Shown here: positions 1 to 6,852 of the stretch, piece by piece
Layout: each line of letters starts with the position of its first letter
Position numbering within the stretch: position 1 is the stretch's first letter
NCBI GenBank assembly: GCA_900319195.1
Contig: ONNL01000081.1
Location: 1-30,846, forward strand
Length of the DNA stretch: 30,846 nt
Source: an uncultured Ruminococcus sp.
GTDB lineage: Bacteria; Bacillota; Clostridia; Oscillospirales; Ruminococcaceae
Reading direction: 5' to 3'
Notes under the pieces: model-generated
What the model was told of the DNA's origin: nothing
What the model saw: only the letters and a program-made list of their open reading frames with translations
Databases searched by the model: none
Position numbers and translations under genes: made by a program

Positions 1-111
1 GCGTGCTTTCGCACTACAAGAGGGATTGACGCAGCATATGCTGTGCATAGCTGCTTTTTCTCAGAAGAGGTTTTTAGAGATGCCCTTATGTCATTATTTA
101 TGTATATACGC

Positions 112-138
112 AAAAAACGGAGCCATCTGGCTCCGTTT
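112..138 (-). terminator. Rho-independent terminator of the mazG-hup-rqcP operon
   Basis: A 10-bp stem (AAACGGAGCC paired with GGCTCCGTTT, loop of 4) lies just after the rqcP stop. On the minus strand it is followed by six T residues (112-117), so it fits the end of the minus operon. The plus strand has a shorter T run and could also use it. Confidence 0.85.
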
Positions 139-140
139 TG

Positions 141-383
141 TTATTCGATAACGATATAATTATCAGCGGCATTTTCCTTTGTTGCATATTCGGTAACATT
201 AGTGACCCTGACCTTAAGCGGTCTTGCTCCTATTGCTATCTCGATCACATCATCAGTCTTGACATCATACGATGCCCGTGCGACCTTGCCGTTGACGGTT
301 ATCTTTCCCGCGTCACACGCCTCGTTTGCGACAGTCCTGCGCTTGATAAGACGGGTGACCTTCAGGTATTTATCAAGTCTCAC
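141..383 (-). CDS. rqcP: S4-domain RNA-binding protein, RqcP/YabO (Hsp15-like)
   Basis: An 80-residue protein that is almost entirely one S4 RNA-binding fold: it opens MRLDKYLKVTRLIKRRT and continues with the GKITVNGKVAR turn (about residues 26-36). Family knowledge: Firmicute YabO/RqcP binds obstructed 50S subunits and works with RqcH in C-terminal alanine tailing of stalled chains; Hsp15 is the proteobacterial relative. The start is GTG and overlaps the hup stop by 4 nt (GTGA), so translation is probably coupled. The mazG-hup-rqcP order resembles the Bacillus mazG-yabN/yabO neighbourhood, which supports the call. The length is normal for the family. Confidence 0.88.
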   Translation of the reverse strand: MRLDKYLKVTRLIKRRTVANEACDAGKITVNGKVARASYDVKTDDVIEIAIGARPLKVRVTNVTEYATKENAADNYIVIE

Positions 384-655
384 TTATTAACAGCGTCCTT
401 GAGAGTCTTGCCTGCCTTGAAAGCGGGTGCCTTGCTGGGAGGACAAATCATCTTCTCCTTAGTTCTGGGGTTGATGCAAGCCTTCTCGCCTCTCTCACGA
501 ACCTCGAATGTACCGAAGCCTGTGATAGAAACCTTCTCACCCTTTATGAGTGACTCCTGAATGGAATCAATGATAGCGTCAAGTGCAACACCTGCGTCCT
601 TCTTTGTGCAATTAGCCTTCTCTGCAATTGAATTGATAAGATCTGTCTTAGTCAT
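380..655 (-). CDS. hup: HU family DNA-binding protein
   Basis: A 91-residue HU/IHF-type histone-like protein that bends and compacts DNA as a dimer. It starts MTKTDLINSIAEKANCTKKD. It has the dimer-core motif GFGTFEVRER near residue 47, the DNA-binding arm around NPRTKEKM and the C-terminal helix PAFKAGKTLKDAV. An upstream in-frame ATG would add 31 residues unlike any HU. The chosen ATG at 655 has GGAGG about 10 nt upstream and begins exactly where the family does. The gene overlaps the mazG 3' end by 8 nt and the rqcP start by 4 nt, so it is the middle gene of a tightly coupled operon. Confidence 0.93.
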   Translation of the reverse strand: MTKTDLINSIAEKANCTKKDAGVALDAIIDSIQESLIKGEKVSITGFGTFEVRERGEKACINPRTKEKMICPPSKAPAFKAGKTLKDAVNK

Positions 656-1466
656 TTTTCTTTTCCTCCATAATTGTTTTTTTAGCCTTGTCCCAATATT
701 CGTCGAGTTTTTCGATAGGAAGCTCTTCCATAGCGAAATTATCTTCACTCACAAGCCTTTCGGTCTGTGAAAAGCGTCGTATGAACTTTTCAGTGGAAGC
801 ATTAAGTGCAAGCTCCGCGTTCACTCCGAGGTGACGGGCAGCATTGACGCATGAAAACAGCAGATCACCGATCTCCTCCTCTGTATTCACGGCATCGCCG
901 TTTGCAACAGCATTTTCAAGCTCGGCTCTCTCAGCGTTTATGCAGTCGATAGCGTCCTGTGCGGTACGGAAGTCCATACCTGCGCGTGCGGCTCTCTTGC
1001 CGACCTTCTGTGCCCTCATGAGAGCAGGAAGCGACTTTGCAACGCTTTCAAGAGTTTCTGCATAGGTCTCCTGACCCTTTGTTTTCATCTTTATAGAATC
1101 CCAGTTTTTAAGAACATCATCGGTAGTATCTGCTCTGACGTCTCCGAAAACGTGCGGATGACGGACTATAAGCTTTTTGCATAAGCCGTCGCAGATGTCA
1201 TCAAAGGTGAAGCTGTTGTTTTCCTCCTCCATTGCACAGTGGAAAACTACCTGAAAGAGAACATCTCCAAGTTCCTCGCGGAGAAGCTTTGCGTCCCCCA
1301 AGTCGATAGCTTCTATCGTCTCACAGGTCTCCTCGAGAAGATCGCTTTTGACGGACTGATGTGTCTGCTCTCTGTCCCACGGACAGCCGCCCTCGCCGCG
1401 AAGCAGTCTGACGATCTCAAGCAGATCACCTATCCCGTAATGCTCCTTCTGCTGATATTCAACCAT
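648..1466 (-). CDS. mazG: Nucleoside triphosphate pyrophosphohydrolase MazG
   Basis: A 272-residue two-domain MazG. Domain one begins with the signature GGCPWDREQTHQS (about residues 27-39) followed by EETCETIEAI and EELGDVLFQVVFH, the acidic helices that bind magnesium. Domain two repeats the pattern with AERAELENAV and EEEIGDLLFSCVN. The enzyme hydrolyses (d)NTPs to NMP plus pyrophosphate, clearing aberrant nucleotides and, in some bacteria, lowering (p)ppGpp. Despite the name it is not a toxin component. The start ATG follows AAGGAG, and a TTGAAA-17-TATTAT promoter lies just upstream. It is the first gene of the operon with hup and rqcP. Confidence 0.93.
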   Translation of the reverse strand: MVEYQQKEHYGIGDLLEIVRLLRGEGGCPWDREQTHQSVKSDLLEETCETIEAIDLGDAKLLREELGDVLFQVVFHCAMEEENNSFTFDDICDGLCKKLIVRHPHVFGDVRADTTDDVLKNWDSIKMKTKGQETYAETLESVAKSLPALMRAQKVGKRAARAGMDFRTAQDAIDCINAERAELENAVANGDAVNTEEEIGDLLFSCVNAARHLGVNAELALNASTEKFIRRFSQTERLVSEDNFAMEELPIEKLDEYWDKAKKTIMEEKKND

Positions 1467-1498
1467 TAAAAAAGCTCCTTAATAACAGGCTAAATACT

Positions 1499-1527
1499 AT
1501 AATAACCTATATTCAGCCAAATTTCAA
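1499..1527 (-). promoter_or_regulatory. Sigma-A type promoter of mazG-hup-rqcP
   Basis: On the minus strand: TTGAAA (1522-1527), a 17-nt spacer and TATTAT (1499-1504), about 33 nt upstream of the mazG ATG. No further structure was recognised in the rest of the 1467-1604 gap. Confidence 0.7.
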
Positions 1528-1604
1528 CCTGTTTTTGCATTTTTGTGATTAAAGTGTAATCGCTGATGATTTTGACCCTGTCATTTGGGTGTTTTGACGG
1601 TAGT

Positions 1605-2603
1605 TCAGCGGTTATCGACAAAGCCTACCTTATGGTAAACCTTTGATGTTATGCGGCTCGAAATTTTGAGAGCCTTCTCTGCACCCTCGGTATAGCACTT
1701 TTTGAGATAAGCCTTATCCTGAACGAGACGGGCAAACTCTGTGCGTACAGGCTCGAGTCCGTCCGCAACTGCCTCACCGACAGCAAGCTTGAAGTCGCCG
1801 TAGCCCTTGCCTGCGAAATCCGAGGTTATCTCGTCAAAGCTCCTGCCCGTGAAGATAGAGTAGATAGTCATGAGGTTGTTTATACCGTCCTTGCCCTCGC
1901 GGCAGCATACCTCAGCCTCGCTGTCTGTGACAGCTCTCTTGAACTTGCGGATAATTGTATCCTTGTCGTCGAGAATGAGAATGCACGCATTGGGGTTTTC
2001 GTCGGACTTGGACATCTTCTTTGTCGGCTCCTGGAGCGACATTATCTTAGCTCCGACCTCTGAGATGTATGCGTCGGGGACAGTGAAGTAGTCGCCGTAG
2101 CGCTGATTGAAGCGCTGTGCGATGTTTCTTGCAAGCTCAAGGTGCTGCTTCTGGTCTATGCCGACGGGTACGAGGTCTGCGTTATATGCGAGAATATCCG
2201 CAGCCATGAGCACGGGATATGTAAAGAGTCCTGCGTTGACATCGTCGGGGTGACGCTGGCTCTTGTCCTTGAACTGAGTCATTCGTGAGAGCTCACCGAA
2301 CTGTGTGCAGCAGCTGAGTACCCAGCTGAGCATCGGGTGCGTGGGAGCATGGCTCTGAATGAAGAGTACCGACTTCTCAACGTCGATACCGCAAGCCATG
2401 AGCAGTGCGTATGAATTGAGCGTATTCTGGCGGAGCTTTGCAGGGTCCTGTCTTACTGTGATAGCGTGAAGGTCAACAACGCAGTAAATGCAGTTGTACT
2501 GTTCTTGAAGAGGTCCCCAGTTTTTGACAGCTCCGAGATAGTTTCCGAGTGTGAATGTGCCTGTCGGCTGTATGCCGCTGAATATGACTTTTTTTTCTTC
2601 CAT
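1605..2603 (-). CDS. trpS: Tryptophanyl-tRNA synthetase
   Basis: A 332-residue class I aminoacyl-tRNA synthetase that charges tRNA-Trp. It has the N-terminal motif SGIQPTGTFTLGNYLGAVKN, where GNYLG is the HIGH-equivalent (residues 20-24), then VDLHAIT, and KMSKS at residues 196-200 for ATP activation. The length fits bacterial TrpRS (about 330). It is the last gene of a three-gene minus-strand group, 11 nt after the uncharacterised 173-residue gene. No classical terminator follows; only a CGCTGA/TCAGCG inverted pair without a T run overlaps the stop region. No tryptophan T-box was seen upstream, so expression probably depends on the aminotransferase promoter. Confidence 0.96.
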   Translation of the reverse strand: MEEKKVIFSGIQPTGTFTLGNYLGAVKNWGPLQEQYNCIYCVVDLHAITVRQDPAKLRQNTLNSYALLMACGIDVEKSVLFIQSHAPTHPMLSWVLSCCTQFGELSRMTQFKDKSQRHPDDVNAGLFTYPVLMAADILAYNADLVPVGIDQKQHLELARNIAQRFNQRYGDYFTVPDAYISEVGAKIMSLQEPTKKMSKSDENPNACILILDDKDTIIRKFKRAVTDSEAEVCCREGKDGINNLMTIYSIFTGRSFDEITSDFAGKGYGDFKLAVGEAVADGLEPVRTEFARLVQDKAYLKKCYTEGAEKALKISSRITSKVYHKVGFVDNR

Positions 2604-2614
2604 GGTGCAGCGCC

Positions 2615-3136
2615 TTACTTTGTGAGGATACCGCGTCTCTCAGCATCGTCCTTGAGCTGACAGCTGTGGAGCTCGTTCATAACGCGGTTGTAGAGCACGT
2701 AGAATGTACGCATTTCGGGTTCAGACTCGGGGATAGTGCCCGAGGGGATAATTGTTGTATAAACTCCGCGCTTTGTGAGGAGGTATACGCTGAGAGCCCT
2801 GTCGTGCGGAAGGTCAAATTTCTTGGTCTTTTTGCACTTGGGAAGTATATTAGCGGCATTCTTTACGAATGTGCTTGCTATCTGGACGAGATTCGTGTAC
2901 TTCTTTGAAGCTCCCGAATACTCGTTTCCGTTGTTGAAATAGAGGTTTGCGGCTCCGTTGATGAAGCATACCATTGTTGTGAGTATCTCCGACATCATCG
3001 GGATATCAACTACAACGCCGAACACCTCGTCCTTGAAGTCCTTTGTGAAATATGAAGCAGGGAAGTTGAGAGCCTGTCCTCTTGTCATGAGATATTTCTG
3101 AGTTACAGAATATCTTCCTGTCATTCTGTTTGGCAT
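2615..3136 (-). CDS. Uncharacterised conserved-looking protein, 173 aa
   Basis: I do not recognise this family. It is a soluble-looking, basic-leaning protein with no signal peptide, no clear membrane segment and no obvious catalytic motif. It starts MPNRMTGRYSVTQKYLMTRG, has a mixed middle (GAANLYFNNGNEYSG) and a charged C-terminus (LKDDAERRGILTK). Codon use matches its neighbours and the spacing is tight: 23 nt after the aminotransferase stop and 11 nt before trpS. Both points argue that it is a real gene in the same transcript. The ATG at 3136 is preceded by a GGAAA-type site. Nothing in the context assigns a job beyond co-expression. Confidence 0.75.
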   Translation of the reverse strand: MPNRMTGRYSVTQKYLMTRGQALNFPASYFTKDFKDEVFGVVVDIPMMSEILTTMVCFINGAANLYFNNGNEYSGASKKYTNLVQIASTFVKNAANILPKCKKTKKFDLPHDRALSVYLLTKRGVYTTIIPSGTIPESEPEMRTFYVLYNRVMNELHSCQLKDDAERRGILTK

Positions 3137-3159
3137 ATGCTTTGTTTCCTTTCAGTATA

Positions 3160-4356
3160 TTATTGATCAAGAATTTCCGTGGTCATCTTTGCGAGAATGG
3201 TCATTCCCTTTTCAATCTGCTCGTTTGTGGGAGTAGAATAGTTGAGACGGAATGAGTGGCTTACCTCGCCTTCCTTAATGTTGAAGGCATTGCCAGGGAC
3301 AACTGCGACCTTGTATTCCTGAACAGCTCTTGTGCAGAATGCGTTCATGTCTACATTGTCGGGGAGTGTGCACCAGATAAAGAGTCCGCCCTCGGGTCTG
3401 ATGTAGGATATTTTCTTTGAAAATTCATTGTCGATGTATGAGCACATAAGTCCGCACTTTTTCCTGTAGATATCGCGGAGCTTGTTGAAGTGTGCCTCGC
3501 GGTCAACAGTAGTCATGAAGCGCTGTGATACGACCTGTGCCCAGATATTTGAGTGAACGTCCGAAACCTGCTTGCAGACAACTATCTTCTGGATGATAGG
3601 TGCGGGAGCGGATACATAGCCCGTTCTGAAGCCCGATGAGATGAGCTTTGAGAAGGTGCTTGAATAGATGACTCTGCCCTCTGTGTCGAGGCTCTTGATA
3701 GTCGGGACTTTCTCGCCTGCAAAGCGCAGCTCACCGTAGGGGTCGTCCTCGAGTATAATGAAGTCATATCTGCACGCAAGCTCATAGACAGCCTTTCTCT
3801 TTTCAAGAGACATTGTGCGTCCCGTAGGATTCTGGAAATTCGGGATAAGATAGAGTATCTTGACGTTTTTCTCGGTCTTGAGGGTATACTCAAGCTTTTC
3901 AAGGTTTATTCCGTCGTCGTCCATATCAACTCCGACGAGGTTTACGTTGTACGAGCGGAAAGCGTTGAGTGAGCCGATAAAGCTCGGTGATTCGCAGATA
4001 AGGGTGTCGCCCTCGTTGAGCAGTACCTTGCATGAGAGCTCGTTAGCCTGCTGACCGCCCGAGGTGATGATGAGGTCATCGAATTCCTTGTGGAAACAGC
4101 CCTTTTCGGTCATCCAGCCCTTTAAGAACTCACGCAGGGGGCCATATCCCTCTGTAACGCTGTACTGAAGCGCGAGGATAGGGTCGTCACGGAGAAGCTC
4201 TGCGGAGATCTTTGCGATCTCTTCCTTGGGGAAAGCCTCGGGAGCGGGGTTTCCTGCCGCGAAGGATATTACCTCGGGGTCCGAGGTGAATTTGAGTATC
4301 TCACGGATAGCCGAAGCCTTAAGACCGCTTACCTTATCGGAAAATTTATATTCCAT
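3160..4356 (-). CDS. PLP-dependent aminotransferase (fold type I, 2-aminoadipate/LysN-MocR-like)
   Basis: A 398-residue class I/II aminotransferase. It shows the N-terminal ISFAAGNPAPEAFP, the cofactor-loop SGGQQANEL, the pre-lysine segment NFQNPTGR and EDDPYGELRF, and the PLP Schiff-base lysine in SSTFSKLISSGFRTGY. This pattern is typical of the LysN/2-aminoadipate aminotransferase and MocR aminotransferase-domain group, and there is no DNA-binding domain here. Substrates in this group range over aromatic, branched-chain and 2-aminoadipate donors, so specificity is not assigned. An upstream in-frame ATG would add 18 residues; I chose ATG 4356 because MEYKFSDKVSGLKAS is the normal family start. 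Its own promoter lies at 4416-4444. It is first in a group with the 173-aa gene and trpS. Confidence 0.88.
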   Translation of the reverse strand: MEYKFSDKVSGLKASAIREILKFTSDPEVISFAAGNPAPEAFPKEEIAKISAELLRDDPILALQYSVTEGYGPLREFLKGWMTEKGCFHKEFDDLIITSGGQQANELSCKVLLNEGDTLICESPSFIGSLNAFRSYNVNLVGVDMDDDGINLEKLEYTLKTEKNVKILYLIPNFQNPTGRTMSLEKRKAVYELACRYDFIILEDDPYGELRFAGEKVPTIKSLDTEGRVIYSSTFSKLISSGFRTGYVSAPAPIIQKIVVCKQVSDVHSNIWAQVVSQRFMTTVDREAHFNKLRDIYRKKCGLMCSYIDNEFSKKISYIRPEGGLFIWCTLPDNVDMNAFCTRAVQEYKVAVVPGNAFNIKEGEVSHSFRLNYSTPTNEQIEKGMTILAKMTTEILDQ

Positions 4357-4415
4357 AGTATAAAACCAGCCTTTCATTTCATATAAAAGATCAAGAATAA
4401 AAAAGTCCAATAAAT

Positions 4416-4444
4416 ATTATATCATAATTCACACTATATTTCAA
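4416..4444 (-). promoter_or_regulatory. Promoter of the aminotransferase-trpS group
   Basis: On the minus strand: TTGAAA (4439-4444), a 17-nt spacer and TATAAT (4416-4421), about 60 nt upstream of the chosen start. It lies downstream of the second terminator of the riboswitch transcript, so it separates the genes from that RNA. Confidence 0.8.
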
Positions 4445-4485
4445 GTGATTATGCGATTTTTTTATATAAAAAGATACCCGCACAC

Positions 4486-4516
4486 AAAAAGGACTCTCAT
4501 GCAATGCTGAGAGTCC
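4486..4516 (-). terminator. Second terminator of the riboswitch transcript
   Basis: A perfect 9-bp stem (GGACTCTCA with TGAGAGTCC), loop of 8 nt, then TTTTT on the minus strand (4486-4490). It closes the roughly 100-nt stretch that follows the riboswitch terminator and insulates the aminotransferase promoter. Confidence 0.8.
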
Positions 4517-4620
4517 CTTCTGCTAAAGAGGTGTTTATGAAAAGAAAAATAGCGATAGTCTGAATAAGTGTATTCTTTACGGCATCCTAAAGCAAACGGC
4601 ATGGCATTCTGCCGCCGATT

Positions 4621-4647
4621 AAAAAACCGTCGGTGACTTACCGACGG
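4621..4647 (-). terminator. Riboswitch expression-platform terminator
   Basis: On the minus strand an 8-bp stem (CCGTCGGT with ACCGACGG, loop AAGTC) is followed by TTTTTT (4621-4626). It lies about 40 nt after the GEMM-I aptamer, the usual distance for transcription-termination control by this riboswitch class. Confidence 0.85.
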
Positions 4648-4688
4648 TGATCAAGCTGTAAAGGGTGCCGAAAAGAAAATGGTCTTTG

Positions 4689-4785
4689 CTGAACCACTGC
4701 AGCTGGCTGTCTTCCCTCTCATCAGATGAGCGGTTCAGACCCTTTAGCTTTGCGCCGCCGATTTTCATCGGGTTTGCCGAAACGA
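4689..4785 (-). ncRNA. Cyclic-di-GMP-I (GEMM-I) riboswitch aptamer
   Basis: Read on the minus strand, the RNA contains in order GGCAAACC, a CGAU-GAAA-AUCG stem with its GNRA tetraloop, GGCGCAAAGC, then GGGUCUGAACC, a small CUCAUC/GAUGAG hairpin, and GACAGCCAGCUGC followed by GGUUCAG. These are the ordered landmarks of the GEMM-I class: CAAACC, GNRA loop, CGCAAAGC, and the GCCAG tetraloop receptor in the second arm. Known members bind c-di-GMP, and a minority of variants bind cGAMP; I cannot decide this by eye. A strong promoter lies just upstream and an intrinsic terminator just downstream. The call rests on motif reading, not a covariance search. Confidence 0.85.
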
Positions 4786-4805
4786 ATTACTTATTGACTG
4801 TATTT

Positions 4806-4834
4806 ATTATACCATATGGAATTAGTTTTTGCAA
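4806..4834 (-). promoter_or_regulatory. Promoter of the riboswitch transcript
   Basis: On the minus strand: TTGCAA (4829-4834), exactly 17 nt, TATAAT (4806-4811). Transcription would start near 4799, about 15 nt before the aptamer. Confidence 0.82.
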
Positions 4835-4959
4835 TCGGCAAATCGTATAAACTTTCTGTATTAGATTTGTGCATGATTTTCCACATAATGACATTTTTGC
4901 GGCAATAATTTGTTCACAACTTGTTGAAAATGACAATATACAGGGGATAGGAAAGTAAG

Positions 4960-5110
4960 AAATAATTATCGGCTGTTTTTCCGCGTTCCTTGATTTTTAC
5001 ATAAAAGTATGTTATAAGCGGTGTCGCCGCCTCCGTGCTCGCGGCATAAAAATAATTATCGGCTATTCTTTTCCGCGTCCCTTGATTTTTGTATTAAAGT
5101 ATGTTATAAT
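4960..5110 (+). repeat. Tandem duplicated promoter segment
   Basis: A segment of about 60 bp occurs twice, at 4960-5018 and 5050-5110, about 90 bp apart. Both copies read AATAATTATCGGCT, then a pyrimidine-rich stretch, CCGCGT, and CTTGATTTTT ending in GTTATAA. Each copy carries TTGATT-17-TATAA(T/G): 4990-4995/5013-5018 and 5082-5087/5105-5110. The spacer DNA between them (about 5019-5049) is GC-rich and contains no gene. Nothing clear was recognised in the preceding stretch from 4840 to 4960. Confidence 0.8.
5082..5110 (+). promoter_or_regulatory. Proximal promoter of the ACT-UPF0210 operon
   Basis: TTGATT (5082-5087), 17-nt spacer, TATAAT (5105-5110), 33 nt upstream of the ACT-domain ATG. 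It is the better of the two duplicated copies: the distal copy has TATAAG at -10. Confidence 0.8.
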
Positions 5111-5143
5111 ATTGTCATACTATATTTCACGGAGGTTTTCACC

Positions 5144-5413
5144 ATGAGGGCAGTTGTTACTGTAATAGGAAAGGACACCGTCGGCATTCTTCACAAGGTC
5201 AGCGGTATCTGCGCGGAATACAATGTGAACGTTATCGAGGTCACACAGAGCGTGCTCCAGGATATGTTCGCAATGATAATGCTTGTTGACATCACTAAGA
5301 TATCGGGCGATTTCTCGGAGCTTGTTGACCGCATGACAGCACTCGGCACTGAGCTTGGTCTTTCGATACATACAATGCACGAGGATATTTTTAATTCAAT
5401 GCACAGCGTCTGA
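5144..5413 (+). CDS. ACT domain-containing protein (UPF0237 family)
   Basis: An 89-residue protein that is one ACT domain: it begins MRAVVTVIGKDTVGILHKVS, a beta-alpha start with the GILHKVS glycine turn where ACT domains usually bind an amino acid, and continues EYNVNVIEVTQSVL. Family knowledge: UPF0237 ACT proteins are related to the glycine-cleavage regulator GcvR and are commonly encoded directly before a UPF0210 protein, as here (17-nt gap). The ligand is unknown. A longer frame reaches upstream, but ATG 5144 has GGAGG at 5131-5135 and gives the canonical start, while the upstream part would cross the promoter. Confidence 0.88.
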   Translation: MRAVVTVIGKDTVGILHKVSGICAEYNVNVIEVTQSVLQDMFAMIMLVDITKISGDFSELVDRMTALGTELGLSIHTMHEDIFNSMHSV

Positions 5414-5430
5414 TAAGGAGAACAAGTAAA

Positions 5431-6786
5431 ATGATCAATGCACATGATATACTTGAGACCATTCGCATGATACAGGACGAATGCCTTGATATCCGTACTA
5501 TTACTATGGGTATCTCGCTTCTCGACTGTATCGACACGGACATCGACCGTTCATGCGAAAAGGTCTATGAAAAGATAGTGACAAGGGCGAAGAATCTCGT
5601 CCCCGTCGGTCAGCAGATAGAAAAGGAATACGGTATCCCGATAATCAACAAGAGAATATCCGTTACTCCGATAGCTATGCTCGCTGCGGCTGCAAAGGGC
5701 GACCCCGTAAAGTTTGCGCTCACGCTCCAGAGGGCTGCTGATACCTGCGGAGTAAACTTCATCGGCGGCTATTCCGCACTTGTACATAAGGGCTTCAGCG
5801 CAGGCGATATGGAGCTTATAAAGTCCATTCCCGAGGCTCTTGCTGTTACTGAAAACATCTGCTCATCTGTAAATATCGGCTCGACAAAATCGGGCATAAA
5901 CATGGACGCTGTAAAGCTCATGGGACAGATAGTCAAGGAGTCCGCTGAAAAGACCGCGGATAAGAACTGCATAGGTCCTGCAAAGCTTGTTGTATTCTGT
6001 AATGCTGTTGAGGATAATCCCTTCATGGCAGGTGCCTTCCACGGAGTAGGCGAGCCTGACTGCGAGATACACGTAGGTGTTTCAGGTCCGGGTGTTGTTC
6101 GCTCTACGCTCACAAAGTACCCTGACGCTTCGATAAATGAAATTGCTGACATCATCAAAAAGACTGCATTCAAGATAACCCGTATGGGACAGCTTGTAGG
6201 CGCAAGAGCCTCCGAGCTGCTGAATGTGCCCTTCGGTATAGTTGACCTTTCACTTGCTCCGACTCCTGCCGTTGGCGACAGTGTTGCCCATATCCTTGAG
6301 GAAATGGGACTTGAAATGTGCGGCACTCATGGCACGACAGCCTGCCTTGCAATGCTCAACGACGCTGTAAAGAAGGGCGGAGTCATGGCTTCATCGACAG
6401 TCGGCGGACTCTCGGGCGCATTCATCCCCGTATCAGAGGACGCAGGTATGATAGACGCTGCAAATGCAGGAGTGCTCAGCCTTGAAAAGCTTGAGGCAAT
6501 GACTGCTGTATGCTCGGTAGGACTTGACATGATAGTAGTCCCGGGGGATATATCTGCTGAGACTATCTCCGCTATAATCGCTGACGAGGCGGCTATCGGC
6601 ATGATAAATACAAAGACCACCGCTGTACGCCTTATCCCTGCTATCAACAAGAAGGAGGGCGAGGTGCTCGAATTCGGCGGACTTCTCGGACATGGTCCGG
6701 TTATGCCTATCAAGCACGAATCTGCGGCTAAGTTCATAAACCGCGGCGGACGTATCCCTGCACCTATGAACAGCCTTAAAAACTGA
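5431..6786 (+). CDS. PFL-like family protein, UPF0210 (DUF711)
   Basis: A 451-residue member of UPF0210/DUF711, a conserved cytosolic family whose fold resembles the pyruvate formate-lyase barrel. It has no glycyl-radical motif and no established reaction. Recognisable features are the start MINAHDILETIRMIQDECLD with DIRTITMGISLLDC, a long alanine/glycine-rich core (VGVSGPGVVRS, APTPAVGDSVA, GTHGTTACLA) and the end FINRGGRIPAPMNSLKN. The length is typical (about 450). An AAGGAG site precedes the start. It is co-transcribed with the ACT-domain gene, which suggests amino-acid control of this protein or pathway; that is inference from conserved pairing. Confidence 0.9.
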   Translation: MINAHDILETIRMIQDECLDIRTITMGISLLDCIDTDIDRSCEKVYEKIVTRAKNLVPVGQQIEKEYGIPIINKRISVTPIAMLAAAAKGDPVKFALTLQRAADTCGVNFIGGYSALVHKGFSAGDMELIKSIPEALAVTENICSSVNIGSTKSGINMDAVKLMGQIVKESAEKTADKNCIGPAKLVVFCNAVEDNPFMAGAFHGVGEPDCEIHVGVSGPGVVRSTLTKYPDASINEIADIIKKTAFKITRMGQLVGARASELLNVPFGIVDLSLAPTPAVGDSVAHILEEMGLEMCGTHGTTACLAMLNDAVKKGGVMASSTVGGLSGAFIPVSEDAGMIDAANAGVLSLEKLEAMTAVCSVGLDMIVVPGDISAETISAIIADEAAIGMINTKTTAVRLIPAINKKEGEVLEFGGLLGHGPVMPIKHESAAKFINRGGRIPAPMNSLKN

Positions 6787-6799
6787 CAATACTGTTTTC

Positions 6800-6828
6800 T
6801 TGACTTCCCTCCCGTATTATGATATAAT
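6800..6828 (+). promoter_or_regulatory. Promoter of the four-helix membrane protein gene
   Basis: TTGACT (6800-6805), 17-nt spacer, TATAAT (6823-6828), 24 nt upstream of the ATG at 6853 and starting 14 nt after the UPF0210 stop. Confidence 0.8.
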
Positions 6829-6852
6829 TATCGTAATATTGGAGGGATTTTT

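Noticed and set aside
656..748. N-terminal extension of HU by 31 residues
   Set aside because: The extension overlaps the mazG coding sequence, has no family similarity, and the internal ATG at 655 has a proper ribosome site.
648..1466. mazG as part of a MazEF-type toxin-antitoxin system
   Set aside because: It is the NTP pyrophosphohydrolase and no mazE or mazF gene is adjacent.
4462..4602. 46-codon frame after the riboswitch on the minus strand
   Set aside because: It runs through the second terminator hairpin, ends in a T-rich non-coding stretch and has no good ribosome site.
4870..4925. DnaA-box-like words (TTTTCCACA, TTGTTCACA) suggesting an origin
   Set aside because: Only two imperfect boxes, no AT-rich unwinding repeats and no dnaA, dnaN or rep gene nearby.
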